A stretch of DNA of 64,000 nt. It comes from Haloechinothrix aidingensis. GTDB lineage: Bacteria > Actinomycetota > Actinomycetes > Mycobacteriales > Pseudonocardiaceae. A program made the position numbers and the translations under genes. The number at the start of each line of letters is the position of its first letter. Within the stretch, counting starts at the first letter, position 1. The stretch lies in NCBI RefSeq assembly GCF_013450155.1, contig NZ_JACCKD010000004.1, forward strand, positions 62,001 to 126,000, given 5' to 3'. This document shows positions 7,919 through 16,380 of the stretch, one piece after another. The notes below the pieces were generated by a model. That model was given only the letters and a program-made list of their open reading frames with translations. It was not told where the DNA came from and did no database searches.

Positions 7919-9025
7919 ATGGCGATGGCTACGGTGCACTATGACGGCGCGACACGGTGGTACCAGGGAACCGAGCGACCCGCCGTGGACTCACTGGACC
8001 TGCGGATCGACGACGGTGAGTTTCTCGTCCTGATCGGCCCGTCCGGGTGCGGCAAGTCCACCAGCCTGCGTATGCTCGCCGGCCTCGAGGACGTCGACGC
8101 CGGGCGGGTGCGGATCGGCGAGACCGACGTGACCGCGCTGCCGCCGAAGCAGCGGGACATCGCGATGGTGTTCCAGAACTACGCGTTGTACCCGCATATG
8201 AACGTGGCGGACAACATGGGGTTCGCCCTGAAGATCGCGGGCAGGTCCAAGGACGAGATCAGGCAGCGGGTCCGCGACGCCGCGCAGCTGCTGGACCTGG
8301 AGGACTACCTGGACCGCAAGCCGAAGGCGCTGTCCGGCGGGCAGCGGCAGCGAGTCGCCATGGGCAGGGCCATCGTGCGCCAGCCCCAGGTCTTCTGCAT
8401 GGACGAGCCGCTGTCCAACCTCGATGCCAAGCTGCGCGTGTCCACCCGCACGCAGATCGCCGCGTTGCAGCGCAGGCTCGGCACCACGACCGTCTACGTC
8501 ACCCACGACCAGGTGGAAGCCATGACGATGGGCGACCGCGTCGCGCTCCTCGACGAGGGGGTCGTGCAGCAGTGCGGCACGCCCCGCGAGCTCTACGAGC
8601 GGCCGGCCAACGTGTTCGTCGCCGGGTTCATCGGCTCGCCCGCGATGAACCTGCGCCAGGGGCGCCTCACCGAGCACGGCGCCGACATCGGCGGCATGAC
8701 GGTTCCGGTGTCCAGGCAGGCGCGGGCGACGGCGGCCTCCGACGGGGACGGTGCCGTCACGGTCGGGTTCCGCCCGGAGGCGATCGACCTGGTCGGCGAG
8801 GACGAGGGGGTCGCAGCGACCGTCACCCTCGTCGAGGAGCTCGGCTCGGACGCGTACTGCTACACCACGTTCCGGGAGCGGGAGTCCGCTCCCGGGGAGG
8901 TCGACGTCGTCGCCAGGATCGACCCCCGCAAGCCACCAGCCAAGGGTGAGACGGTGCATCTGCGCGTGCGCCCCGACGAGACGCACGTGTTCTCCACAGC
9001 CACCGGCGCTCGGATTCCCGGCTGA
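7919..9025 (+). CDS. Sugar ABC transporter ATP-binding protein (MsmK/UgpC type)
   Basis: 368 aa. Walker A GPSGCGKST near residue 42, Q-loop VFQNYALYPHM near 84, signature LSGGQRQRVAMGRAI near 138, Walker B VFCMDEPLSNLDAKLR near 160 and the switch His in VTHDQVEAMTMGDR near 195. A regulatory TOBE-type C-terminus (residues 240-368) follows, as in MsmK/UgpC ATPases. An AAAGGAGG site lies immediately before the ATG. It energises the two preceding permeases; MsmK-type ATPases can also serve several importers in actinomycetes. Confidence 0.93.
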   Translation: MAMATVHYDGATRWYQGTERPAVDSLDLRIDDGEFLVLIGPSGCGKSTSLRMLAGLEDVDAGRVRIGETDVTALPPKQRDIAMVFQNYALYPHMNVADNMGFALKIAGRSKDEIRQRVRDAAQLLDLEDYLDRKPKALSGGQRQRVAMGRAIVRQPQVFCMDEPLSNLDAKLRVSTRTQIAALQRRLGTTTVYVTHDQVEAMTMGDRVALLDEGVVQQCGTPRELYERPANVFVAGFIGSPAMNLRQGRLTEHGADIGGMTVPVSRQARATAASDGDGAVTVGFRPEAIDLVGEDEGVAATVTLVEELGSDAYCYTTFRERESAPGEVDVVARIDPRKPPAKGETVHLRVRPDETHVFSTATGARIPG

Positions 9026-9156
9026 CCGGGACTCGACGGGACGGGCACCCACGCGACGCAGCGTGACGTCCGCCGGCGCCACACCACACCTCCGGGGACT
9101 ACGCTCGGTGCGTCATCGGGTGCACACTGAGCGTAACTACGCTGCAGGAGGGCATC

Positions 9157-9357
9157 ATGACCTGGCATACGACGATGACCGGCTGGCGAACCTCCAGCTA
9201 TACCCATCACGAGGAGAATGCCTGCGTGGAGGTCGGGCACTGCCCGGACCGGGTCGGCATCCGCGACACCAAGCAGGCGGCGGTACCGGAGGACGCCCGG
9301 CCCGTCCTCGTCCTGCCCCCGCGGGCGTTCCACGCCTTCGTCAGCGCGGTGCGCTGA
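9157..9357 (+). CDS. DUF397 small protein
   Basis: 66 aa. The pattern 'W.TSSYTHHEENACVEVG' near the N-terminus, then VGIRDTK and the C-terminal FHAFVSAVR, is the DUF397 family. This family is found almost only in filamentous actinomycetes, usually beside an XRE-type regulator with which it works in morphology and antibiotic control. Here no XRE gene adjoins it. It has a GGAGG site before ATG. Function is unknown at the biochemical level. Confidence 0.85.
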   Translation: MTWHTTMTGWRTSSYTHHEENACVEVGHCPDRVGIRDTKQAAVPEDARPVLVLPPRAFHAFVSAVR

Positions 9358-9386
9358 GCGCACCCTGCCGCGGTATCGCGGCCCGT

Positions 9387-10112
9387 TCACCCCGGTGGGC
9401 CCCCGCGCCAGCCGGGTAGCTCGTGGCCGTCGGTGGCGACCCGCACGGCCGCACGCGCGAGGAGGTCCGTGGAGTCCAGTGTCGGCAGCGGTGCGGCCTC
9501 GGGCGGGACCAGCAGCGGAAACTCGGTGCAGACCAGGGCGACGGCGTCGCAGCCTCGGTCACCGAGCCTGTTGATGATCTCCACGAAGCGTTCCAGCGCC
9601 GCGTCCGTGAAGAGCCCGTTCACCAGCTGCTCGAAGGTGATCCGCTGGATCTCCGCACGGTCCTCCGCGGACGGCGCCCGGCAGCTCAACCCGTGCGCGG
9701 CCAGCACCCGTGGGTACAGCTCGGCCTCCATGGTCCAGCGCGTACCAAGCACCCCGACCGTACGGTGACCGGCGGTGGCGGCCCGCTGAGCCACGACCTC
9801 CGCGATATGCAACCCCGGCAGCGCCAGGTCCGGCCCTGGCCGCTCCAGCGCCAGGTGGGCGGTGTTGTCCGGGCAGACGAAGAACTCGGCCCCTGCGCTT
9901 GCCAGCCTGGCCGTGCTCTCGGCGAGCACGGTCCGGATGGTGTCGTACTCCCCGGCTTCCCAGGCAGGCATGCTGCGCCCCATCGGGATGCAGTCCAGAG
10001 TCACGTCGGGATGCTTGTGTGTCCCCATGACCTGCTGCCCGTGCTGGGCGACCGCCTGGAAGCACTGCGCGGACCCCGGAACGCTGTGGGCGACGATTCC
10101 GATATGGCGCAT
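9387..10112 (-). CDS. Aspartate/glutamate racemase-family protein
   Basis: 241 aa from the ATG at 10112. The fold is that of PLP-independent Asp/Glu racemases: an N-terminal strand (RHIGIVAHSVPGS) and two catalytic-type cysteines in 'FFVCPDNTAH' near residue 82 and 'ALVCTEFPLLV' near 195, placed symmetrically as in the two half-domains. TVGVLGTRWTM is the conserved mid-protein segment. It would interconvert L- and D-acidic amino acids or a related substrate. It stands alone, with a tandem repeat upstream, so pathway context is missing. Confidence 0.82.
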   Translation of the reverse strand: MRHIGIVAHSVPGSAQCFQAVAQHGQQVMGTHKHPDVTLDCIPMGRSMPAWEAGEYDTIRTVLAESTARLASAGAEFFVCPDNTAHLALERPGPDLALPGLHIAEVVAQRAATAGHRTVGVLGTRWTMEAELYPRVLAAHGLSCRAPSAEDRAEIQRITFEQLVNGLFTDAALERFVEIINRLGDRGCDAVALVCTEFPLLVPPEAAPLPTLDSTDLLARAAVRVATDGHELPGWRGGPPG

Positions 10113-10144
10113 CTTCCGCTCCCCAATCCGTGTCTGTTCCCCGA

Positions 10145-10232
10145 GCACGCCGTGTCGGCCCCCCTGGCACGCCGCGTCGGGCCGTCAGGCACGTCGTGTC
10201 GGGCCGTCAGGCACGTCGTGTTGGGCGACTGC
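10145..10232. repeat. 22-bp tandem repeat, about four units
   Basis: Four consecutive units of 22 bp with the pattern GCACGYCGTGTCGGGCCGTCAG begin at 10145, 10167, 10189 and 10211 (core GTGTCGGGC). Units two and three are almost identical; the first and last diverge. It lies upstream of the racemase gene and before the TetR gene at 10379. The same unit occurs at 19502-19567. There is no spacer diversity, so it is not a CRISPR array. Confidence 0.8.
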
Positions 10233-10378
10233 ACCGACACCACCGTCCCAGACAATGCGCCGACGATGGGGCGGGCTGCCGCGTTCCGGTTGTGTCGCAA
10301 GCGGGGACGAGGCTCGTAAGGTGTACGAAACGGTGCGAGCCGATCGCCGAGCTACGGCACCAGCAGGAGGAGCAGCGC

Positions 10379-11185
10379 ATGCCGGCATCGATCGAGTACA
10401 GCGGTGGTAGCGACCCGGATCGCATCCTGCCCATGCTGTGGCGGAACGTCGCGCCGGCGAGCGCCGCGGGGCCATCCGTGCACGCGCCACAGTTGAGTGT
10501 CGACGACGTGGTCACGGCCAGCATCGAGGTCGCCGATTCGCACGGCCTGGGGGCCGTGTCGTTGTCCGGCGTCGCGGCCGCGGTGGGAGTCGACGTCACG
10601 ACGCTGTACACCTGCGTTCCGTCCACGGCGGACCTGCTCGACCTCATGGTCGACCAGGTACTGGGCGAACGCGCACTTCCCGCACCCGGCGAGCCCCGGC
10701 CGGACGGGTGGCGCGCTCAGCTGGAGGACTACACGCAGCGGACCCGTGCGATGTATCGCAGGCACCCGTGGCTACGCCACGTCTCGATGGTGCGGCCGCC
10801 GATCGGTCCCGGCATGCTCGCGGGTTCCGAGTACGTGCTGTCCGCGCTGGCCAGCACCGACATGACACCTCACCAGCTGGCTGACGCGGCGAACGCGATC
10901 ATCGCGTTCGTCAACAAGGTCGCGGCAGCCGAGGCGGACAGCGAGCAGCTCGAACAGTCGTCCGGGCAGACGAACGACGAGTGGTGGGGCGAGCGGTCCC
11001 CGTTGTGGGAACGGTACTTCGACGCCAACCGCTACCCGACGATGACGTTCGTCTACATCAGCGGCGGGTTCGGCGACTCCGCCCTCGAGGCGACACCCGG
11101 CGCGCACGACTTCGGTATGCGGCGGCTGCTGGACGGTATCGAGGCGATGGTGCAGCGCGACGGACACGGCCCTGCCGCAGGCTGA
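10379..11185 (+). CDS. TetR-family regulator with TetR-like C-terminal domain
   Basis: 268 aa. The DNA-binding domain starts unusually late (residues 38-85): DDVVTASIEVADSHGLGAVS, LSGVAAAVGVDVTTLYTCVPS, then LLDLMVDQVLG. The C-terminal part ('WRAQLEDYTQRTRAMYRRHPWL' region, long helical bundle) resembles the TetR_C tetracycline-repressor type. GGAGG lies before the ATG at 10379. No obvious partner gene is adjacent: upstream is a repeat and downstream a convergent TetR gene. The ligand is unknown. Confidence 0.85.
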   Translation: MPASIEYSGGSDPDRILPMLWRNVAPASAAGPSVHAPQLSVDDVVTASIEVADSHGLGAVSLSGVAAAVGVDVTTLYTCVPSTADLLDLMVDQVLGERALPAPGEPRPDGWRAQLEDYTQRTRAMYRRHPWLRHVSMVRPPIGPGMLAGSEYVLSALASTDMTPHQLADAANAIIAFVNKVAAAEADSEQLEQSSGQTNDEWWGERSPLWERYFDANRYPTMTFVYISGGFGDSALEATPGAHDFGMRRLLDGIEAMVQRDGHGPAAG

Positions 11186-11271
11186 CCGGGAATCCTATCC
11201 GGCCGGTACCAGCGCGGCGCGCACCGTGTGCCGTGCCCGCCACCGCGGCGGAAGCCACCGGTCCCGCTGCC

Positions 11272-11922
11272 TCACTCGGCACGATGACCGGGAAGGTACT
11301 GGGCGCCGAGGGTCTCGCCGAGGCGTGCGGCCTGCTCGATGATCTGGTCGGCGTCGGCTCGGACGATACCGGCACGCCAGGCGCTGATGAGCTCGTAGAA
11401 GCCCCCGATCCCCATCAGGACGGTCATCCGGAACCCGTTCTCGTCGACATCCGCGCGCAGGAACGGCCGGGCCAGCTGGCCCAGCATGTCGGTGGCGCGC
11501 TGCAGCGTCTCCTGGCGCCGCTGTTCGAGTGCCGGGCTGCCTGCGTGCTCGCCGAAGATGATCTGCGCATGGCGGGGATGCTCGACGAGACGATGTACCA
11601 GCACCTCGATGGCGCTCCGGAGCTGGACGAGTGGGGGGTGGTCGGATACATCGGAGATCGATTCGAGCAGCAGCCCGAACATCTCGTCGCGCACCTTGTC
11701 CCATACCGCGACCAGCAGCTCGTCACGATCGGCGAAGCTCTCGTAGAAGTAGCGGTCGATCAGGCCGGCTTGGGCGCACACGCCCCGCATGCTGACGGCC
11801 GCCCAGCCGTGCTCCTGCCAGATCTCCAGAGCGGCGTCGATCAGCTTGCCACGGCGTTCCGCCCGGCGCTGCTCCGCAGTGCGCCCGCCGTAGATGCCTG
11901 ACTTCGCTCGCGCTCCGGCCAC
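11272..11922 (-). CDS. TetR-family regulator, divergent from the lipase-type operon
   Basis: About 216 aa from the GTG at 11922; the start is uncertain because the frame runs further upstream with an atypical composition. The helix-turn-helix is RRGKLIDAALEIWQEHGWAA, then MRGVCAQAGLIDRYFYESFADRDELLVAV (written here in two parts, residues 18-68). The C-terminal ligand domain is all-helical. The intervening region up to 11966 contains TTGACAACGT and is short, so the regulator probably controls both itself and the divergent alpha/beta hydrolase operon. This mirrors the regulator-plus-mymA arrangement of mycobacteria. Confidence 0.83.
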   Translation of the reverse strand: MAGARAKSGIYGGRTAEQRRAERRGKLIDAALEIWQEHGWAAVSMRGVCAQAGLIDRYFYESFADRDELLVAVWDKVRDEMFGLLLESISDVSDHPPLVQLRSAIEVLVHRLVEHPRHAQIIFGEHAGSPALEQRRQETLQRATDMLGQLARPFLRADVDENGFRMTVLMGIGGFYELISAWRAGIVRADADQIIEQAARLGETLGAQYLPGHRAE

Positions 11923-11966
11923 AACTACATCTTGACAACGTCCGGAGTCACATTCAATCTGAGGGC

Positions 11967-13001
11967 ATGCGACATCAGAGAAGTCATCCGCCCTCAGATA
12001 TGCCCCGAGCGTGGTTCCGGGTGCCGAGCACGCGAAGCTCGCGACGGTCACGGGCGCTCGCCAGGATCACGGCGGTGACGCTGCGGCCGCTCACGTCGAT
12101 CGTTCCCCTGAACGAGCGCGGGGTGCGGCTGTCCCGGCGGATCGTGGCAGGCGCGCTGGCACTGGTCAGCCCGGCCCTAGCGGGGACCGATCGGCGTGCC
12201 GTGGACGGATCGGCACCGGCCGGGGTGCGGGTGCGTGGTGAGTGGGTGCGCGCACGACGGACGTGCCGCGACGATGCGGTGATCCTGTACGTGCACGGCA
12301 GCGGGTACGCGGTCTGCTCGGCACGGACCCATCGCGGCGTGACGTCGCGGTTGTCGATGGCGACGGGGCTGCCGGTGTTCGCGTGCGACTACCGTCTCGC
12401 GCCACGACACCGCTTCCCTGCCGCCGCCCACGATGTGCGGGCGGCCTACGACTGGCTGCGCGCACACGGCTACTCGCCGGACCGGATCGTGCTCGCCGGG
12501 GACTCGGCAGGCGCGCACCTGGCCGTTGACCTGGTTCTCGAGCTCAACCGCGTCGGGCAGCAGGTTCCGTCGACAATGGTGCTGTTCTCCCCACTGGTCG
12601 ATCCGACCCTGTCGCTGGCGCGGGAGCGGGAGAAGCTGCGGCGTGACCCGATGATCACAGCGGCCCGTGCCCGCCGGATCGTCGAGCTCTACACCCGCGA
12701 TGCCGACCCCACCGACCCGCGACTCACACTGCGGTTCACCGAGGGGCAGGTGTTGCCGTCGACGCTGATCCAGGCAGGCGGCGCCGAGATGCTCGCGGAC
12801 GACGCCGGTTCCCTCGCGCGCTCCATCCGGTCGGGAGGGGGAACCTGCGAGCTCCAGGTCTGGCCCGATCAGATGCACGTCTTCCAGGCGTTCGCGGCCG
12901 TACTCCCCGAAGGTCGCCGGGCCATGCGCGGTGCTGCGGAGTTCGTGCGCGCCGAACTGGGGCGCGCACCGCAGAAGCGCGAGCTGACGGAGTCCGCATG
13001 A
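11967..13001 (+). CDS. Alpha/beta hydrolase, HSL/GDXG esterase family (LipR-like)
   Basis: 344 aa; an internal ATG at 12000 is an alternative start. It has the oxyanion motif YVHGSGY near residue 108 (HGGG-type), nucleophile motif LAGDSAGAHLAV near 178, the acid residue in EMLADDAG near 274 and the catalytic His in WPDQMHVF near 303. This is the hormone-sensitive-lipase/GDSAG esterase family. Its gene overlaps the SDR gene as ATGA. Together with the SDR, diiron protein and monooxygenase it forms an operon like the mymA (Rv3083-Rv3085) region, so a role in lipid or envelope metabolism is likely but unproved. Confidence 0.87.
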   Translation: MRHQRSHPPSDMPRAWFRVPSTRSSRRSRALARITAVTLRPLTSIVPLNERGVRLSRRIVAGALALVSPALAGTDRRAVDGSAPAGVRVRGEWVRARRTCRDDAVILYVHGSGYAVCSARTHRGVTSRLSMATGLPVFACDYRLAPRHRFPAAAHDVRAAYDWLRAHGYSPDRIVLAGDSAGAHLAVDLVLELNRVGQQVPSTMVLFSPLVDPTLSLAREREKLRRDPMITAARARRIVELYTRDADPTDPRLTLRFTEGQVLPSTLIQAGGAEMLADDAGSLARSIRSGGGTCELQVWPDQMHVFQAFAAVLPEGRRAMRGAAEFVRAELGRAPQKRELTESA

Positions 13002-13834
13002 GACGGCTGTTCGGTACGCGCCTGCGCCGCAGGAGCCACCACGCGCATGCGGTGGTGACCGGGGCGGGCAGCGGGATCGGCCGTGCCTTCGCGGTGGAGC
13101 TCGCCCGCCGCGGCGGGCACGTGGTCTGTGCCGACATCGACGAGGACAGCACCAAGGAGACCGTGCGACTCGTCGAGTCGCACGGCGGGCGGGCGCTGGC
13201 TGTGCACTGTGACGTGAGCATCGAGCGGCAGGTGTGGGACCTGTCGGAGACCGCGGAGGGCTGGCTCGGCCGCCCGCCGGACCTCGTTGTCAACAACGCG
13301 GGCATCGGGGCCGGTGGGCAGGTGGTCGGCGAGACGCCGCTGCCGGACTGGCGCCGCGTCCTGGCCGTGAACACCTGGGGGGTCGTGCACGGCTGTCACG
13401 TGTTCGTGCCCTGGCTGCGGTTCGCGGGCGACGGCGGGCTCATCAATGTCGCCTCCGCCGCAGGCTTCGCCGCCGCCCCGCGGATGGGTGCCTACAACGT
13501 CAGCAAGGCAGCGGTGCTGGCCGTATCCGAGACCGTGGCCGCCGAGCTGTCCGGCTCCGGCGTCGCGGTGACCGTGCTCTGCCCGACGTTCGTCAGCACC
13601 AACATCATCGGCAGCGAGCTCATCGACTCCACCGTGGCGAGGACCGCGGAACGCCTGATGCGACTCACCGGTGCGTCGCCGGAGCACATCGCCCGCCGCA
13701 CCCTCGACGCCCACGACCGCGGCCGGCTCTATGTCGTTCCGCGGCTGGACGCCCAGCTGATCTGGCGAGCCAAGCGCATGCTGCCCGCCGCCTACACCCG
13801 TGCCGCCGGTCTGCTCGGCCGGCTGCCGGCCTGA
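12998..13834 (+). CDS. Short-chain dehydrogenase/reductase (SadH-like)
   Basis: 278 aa classical SDR. Cofactor motif VTGAGSGIGRAF near residue 20, the acidic residue in VVCADIDED that favours NAD(H) or tolerates NADP(H), NNAGIGAG near 98, catalytic Ser in INVASAAG near 148 and the YNVSK pair (Tyr and Lys) near 164. The C-terminal tail (LIWRAKRMLPAAYTRAAGLL) is hydrophobic and basic, as in lipid-associated SDRs. ATGA overlap with the hydrolase indicates translational coupling. It probably oxidises or reduces a lipid-like alcohol or ketone in the same pathway as the monooxygenase. Confidence 0.88.
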   Translation: MRRLFGTRLRRRSHHAHAVVTGAGSGIGRAFAVELARRGGHVVCADIDEDSTKETVRLVESHGGRALAVHCDVSIERQVWDLSETAEGWLGRPPDLVVNNAGIGAGGQVVGETPLPDWRRVLAVNTWGVVHGCHVFVPWLRFAGDGGLINVASAAGFAAAPRMGAYNVSKAAVLAVSETVAAELSGSGVAVTVLCPTFVSTNIIGSELIDSTVARTAERLMRLTGASPEHIARRTLDAHDRGRLYVVPRLDAQLIWRAKRMLPAAYTRAAGLLGRLPA

Positions 13835-13849
13835 ACGAGGAGGACAACC

Positions 13850-14776
13850 ATGGCCGTCGACTTCGAGGACATGCTGCGCACCATCAAGGACAAGCAATGG
13901 TCGCTGGCCGACATCGACTGGGACGCGCCCGGCGCCGAAACCATCACCGACGAGCAGTGGCCGAAGCTCAGGCAGTTCATGTCCGACCTGGTATGGATCG
14001 AGAACATCGGAGCCCGCGGGTTCGCCGCGCTGGCCAGGCAGGCTCCGAACGACACCGTCAAGGACATCTACACCTACTTCCACGCCGAGGAACAGAAGCA
14101 CGCCAACGCCGAGCTCGCGCTGATGAAGCGGTGGGGAATGCTGGACGACGGCGAGACCCCCGCGCCGAACGTCAACATCCGGATGGCTATCCGGATGCTG
14201 GACCGCCACGGCGACCGCATCCCGCTGACCGGGCTGGCCACCCTCATCCCGATGCTGGAGTGCGCGCTGGACGGGGCGCTGGTGAAGTTCCTGCTCGAGG
14301 AGGTCGACGACCCGCTGTGCCACGAGGTGTTCCGGCACATCAACTCCGATGAGTCCCGGCACATCGCCGTGGACTTCCAGGTCCTCGACCTCGTCGGCGC
14401 GGGCCGGACGCGGCGCCTGCTGATCGAGGCCGCCGCGATCGTGCAACCGCACCTGCTGCTCGGGTTGCTTGTGGTCTTCGTGCCGCTGCTGAACAAGATG
14501 CGCGACAACATCGTCGCGATGGGCCTGCCCGAGCAGAAGCTCTACAACGCCGTCAAACGGTACGTCTCCAACGGCGACCGGAGCGCCAACACCAAGCGGA
14601 TACCGGCGTATCACCTGTTCAAGCAGCAGGCGCGGATGGTCGTCGACCGCAGCCACCCGTACCACCGGTACCTCGCCGACCCGCTGGTCAAGGTCACCGG
14701 ACGGATTCCTGACCGGCTGCTCGGCAAGAACCCGACCTGGTCGAAGGAACTGACCCACGAACCGGTGGACAGGTAA
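13850..14776 (+). CDS. Ferritin-like diiron protein (annotated metal-dependent hydrolase in relatives)
   Basis: 308 aa, largely helical. Two acidic/His motifs are visible: YFHAEEQKHANAEL near residue 78 and INSDESRHIAVDFQVLDL near 165. With a conserved Glu near 48 (VWIENIGARGF) and one near 132 (MLECALDGALVKF) they form the four-helix pattern of carboxylate-bridged diiron proteins. A hydrophobic helix (LLLGLLVVFVPLL) follows near 205. AGGAGG precedes the ATG. In related operons this protein sits beside BVMO-type monooxygenases; it may be an oxygenase or an electron-transfer partner. Its reaction is not known to me. Confidence 0.7.
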   Translation: MAVDFEDMLRTIKDKQWSLADIDWDAPGAETITDEQWPKLRQFMSDLVWIENIGARGFAALARQAPNDTVKDIYTYFHAEEQKHANAELALMKRWGMLDDGETPAPNVNIRMAIRMLDRHGDRIPLTGLATLIPMLECALDGALVKFLLEEVDDPLCHEVFRHINSDESRHIAVDFQVLDLVGAGRTRRLLIEAAAIVQPHLLLGLLVVFVPLLNKMRDNIVAMGLPEQKLYNAVKRYVSNGDRSANTKRIPAYHLFKQQARMVVDRSHPYHRYLADPLVKVTGRIPDRLLGKNPTWSKELTHEPVDR

Positions 14777-14802
14777 CGACGACGAGAGCGAGAAGACCCA
14801 CC

Positions 14803-16296
14803 ATGACCACGTCGACCACCGTGCTGATCATCGGTGCCGGTTTCGCAGGCCTGGGCACCGCCATCCGTCTCAAGCAAGCCGGTATCACCGACTTCGTCAT
14901 CCTCGAACGCGGCAGTGACGTCGGGGGCACCTGGCGGGACAACACCTATCCCGGTGCGGCCTGCGACGTACCGTCGCTGCTGTACTCGTTCTCGTTCGTG
15001 CCCAACCCGGACTGGCGCAGGGCGTACTCCGGCAGCCGGGAGATCCTGGAGTACATCCACCACATGGTGGATACGTTCGACCTTCGCCGGCACATCCGGT
15101 TCCACACCAACGTCACCGGACTCGAGTATCACGAGGAAACGGCCCTGTGGAGCGCACGCACCGAGGACGGCTCGAGCTTCACCGCTCGCGCGGCGGTGAT
15201 GGCCACGGGCCCGCTGTCGAACGCCAGCCTGCCCGACATCCCCGGGATCGACACGTACCAGGGACACACGATCCACAGTGCCCGCTGGGACCATGACTAC
15301 GACTTCACCGGCAAGCACGTCGCGGTGATCGGCACCGGCGCCAGCGGCGTGCAGATCATCCCCGAGCTGGCCGCCAGGGCAAGGAAGGTGAAGGTGTTCC
15401 AGCGCACCCCTGGCTGGGTGCTGCCCAAACCGAATCCCGGCCACCCCGCGTGGCTCACAGCGGCGTTCCGGCGAGCTCCCGTCGTGCAGGCCTTCCTGCG
15501 CCAGGCCCTGTTCTGGGGGCACGAGGCCATAGCGCTGGGCGTGGTGTGGGACTCCATGGCCACCACCGCACTGCAAGGTCTCGCCAGGACGTACCTCCGG
15601 CTGGCCGTCAAGGACTCCTGGCTACGGCGGCAACTCACACCGGACTTCCGGATCGGGTGCAAACGCATCCTCATGACCAGCGACTACTACCCGGCACTGC
15701 AACGGGACAACTGCAAGCTCATCACCTGGCCGATCTACACGCTCTCACCGAACGGGATCCGCACCGCCGAAGGCATCGAGCACGACGTCGACTGCATCGT
15801 GTTCGCTACCGGCTTCGATGTGTGCAAGACGGGAACGCCGTTCCCGATCACGGGTCCCGGCGGACGGTCGCTCGGCGACGACTGGGCCGCGGGCGCGCAG
15901 GCGTACAAGAGCGTCAGCGTCGCGGGCTACCCCAACCTGTTCTTCACCTTCGGCCCCAACTCCGGACCAGGGCACAACTCCGTGCTGGTCTACAACGAGG
16001 CTCAGATCGACTACATCGTCAAGGCCGTTGAGCTCATCCACGATCAGCACGTGCGGACCCTGGAGGTCCGCAAGGACATCCAGGACGGGTTCAACCACGA
16101 CATCCAGAAACGCCTTGCCAGAACCACCTGGAACTCCGGGTGCACGAGCTGGTACCTCACCGAGGACGGGTTCAACGCCACCATGTATCCCGGCTTCGCC
16201 ACCCAGTACGCCCGCCAACTGGCTACCCTCGACCTCGACGACTACGAGGTCACCCACCACCCAGTCAGCACAGGACCCGCACGCACGGAGATGTGA
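14803..16296 (+). CDS. Flavin-containing monooxygenase, Baeyer-Villiger type (MymA-like)
   Basis: 497 aa. FAD motif IIGAGFAGLGTAIRL near residue 9, ERGSDVGGTWRDNTYPGAACD near 35 (written across the usual GGTW and YPG.ACD motifs), the BVMO fingerprint YQGHTIHSARWDH near 149, and the NADP motif VIGTGASGVQIIPELA near 170. A late ATGF motif (VFATGFDV) is present. These together mark a type I Baeyer-Villiger or related class B monooxygenase. It is the last gene of the hydrolase-SDR-diiron-monooxygenase operon. Substrate probably a ketone or lipid; MymA is the closest named model (inference). Confidence 0.88.
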   Translation: MTTSTTVLIIGAGFAGLGTAIRLKQAGITDFVILERGSDVGGTWRDNTYPGAACDVPSLLYSFSFVPNPDWRRAYSGSREILEYIHHMVDTFDLRRHIRFHTNVTGLEYHEETALWSARTEDGSSFTARAAVMATGPLSNASLPDIPGIDTYQGHTIHSARWDHDYDFTGKHVAVIGTGASGVQIIPELAARARKVKVFQRTPGWVLPKPNPGHPAWLTAAFRRAPVVQAFLRQALFWGHEAIALGVVWDSMATTALQGLARTYLRLAVKDSWLRRQLTPDFRIGCKRILMTSDYYPALQRDNCKLITWPIYTLSPNGIRTAEGIEHDVDCIVFATGFDVCKTGTPFPITGPGGRSLGDDWAAGAQAYKSVSVAGYPNLFFTFGPNSGPGHNSVLVYNEAQIDYIVKAVELIHDQHVRTLEVRKDIQDGFNHDIQKRLARTTWNSGCTSWYLTEDGFNATMYPGFATQYARQLATLDLDDYEVTHHPVSTGPARTEM

Positions 16297-16380
16297 ACCA
16301 GGTCACGATCCATCGTTCGGTGTCACGGTTCGGCCCCTGCAGTCCCTCTCAGGGTGTGAGTGCGGCAAAGGAGGCCAACC

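Noticed and set aside
10145-10232. Possible CRISPR array
   Set aside because: Units are contiguous 22-bp repeats with no unique spacers; no cas genes in the window.
12869-14758. A 629-codon minus-strand frame over the SDR and diiron genes
   Set aside because: Antisense to genes with clear family motifs; no motif of its own.
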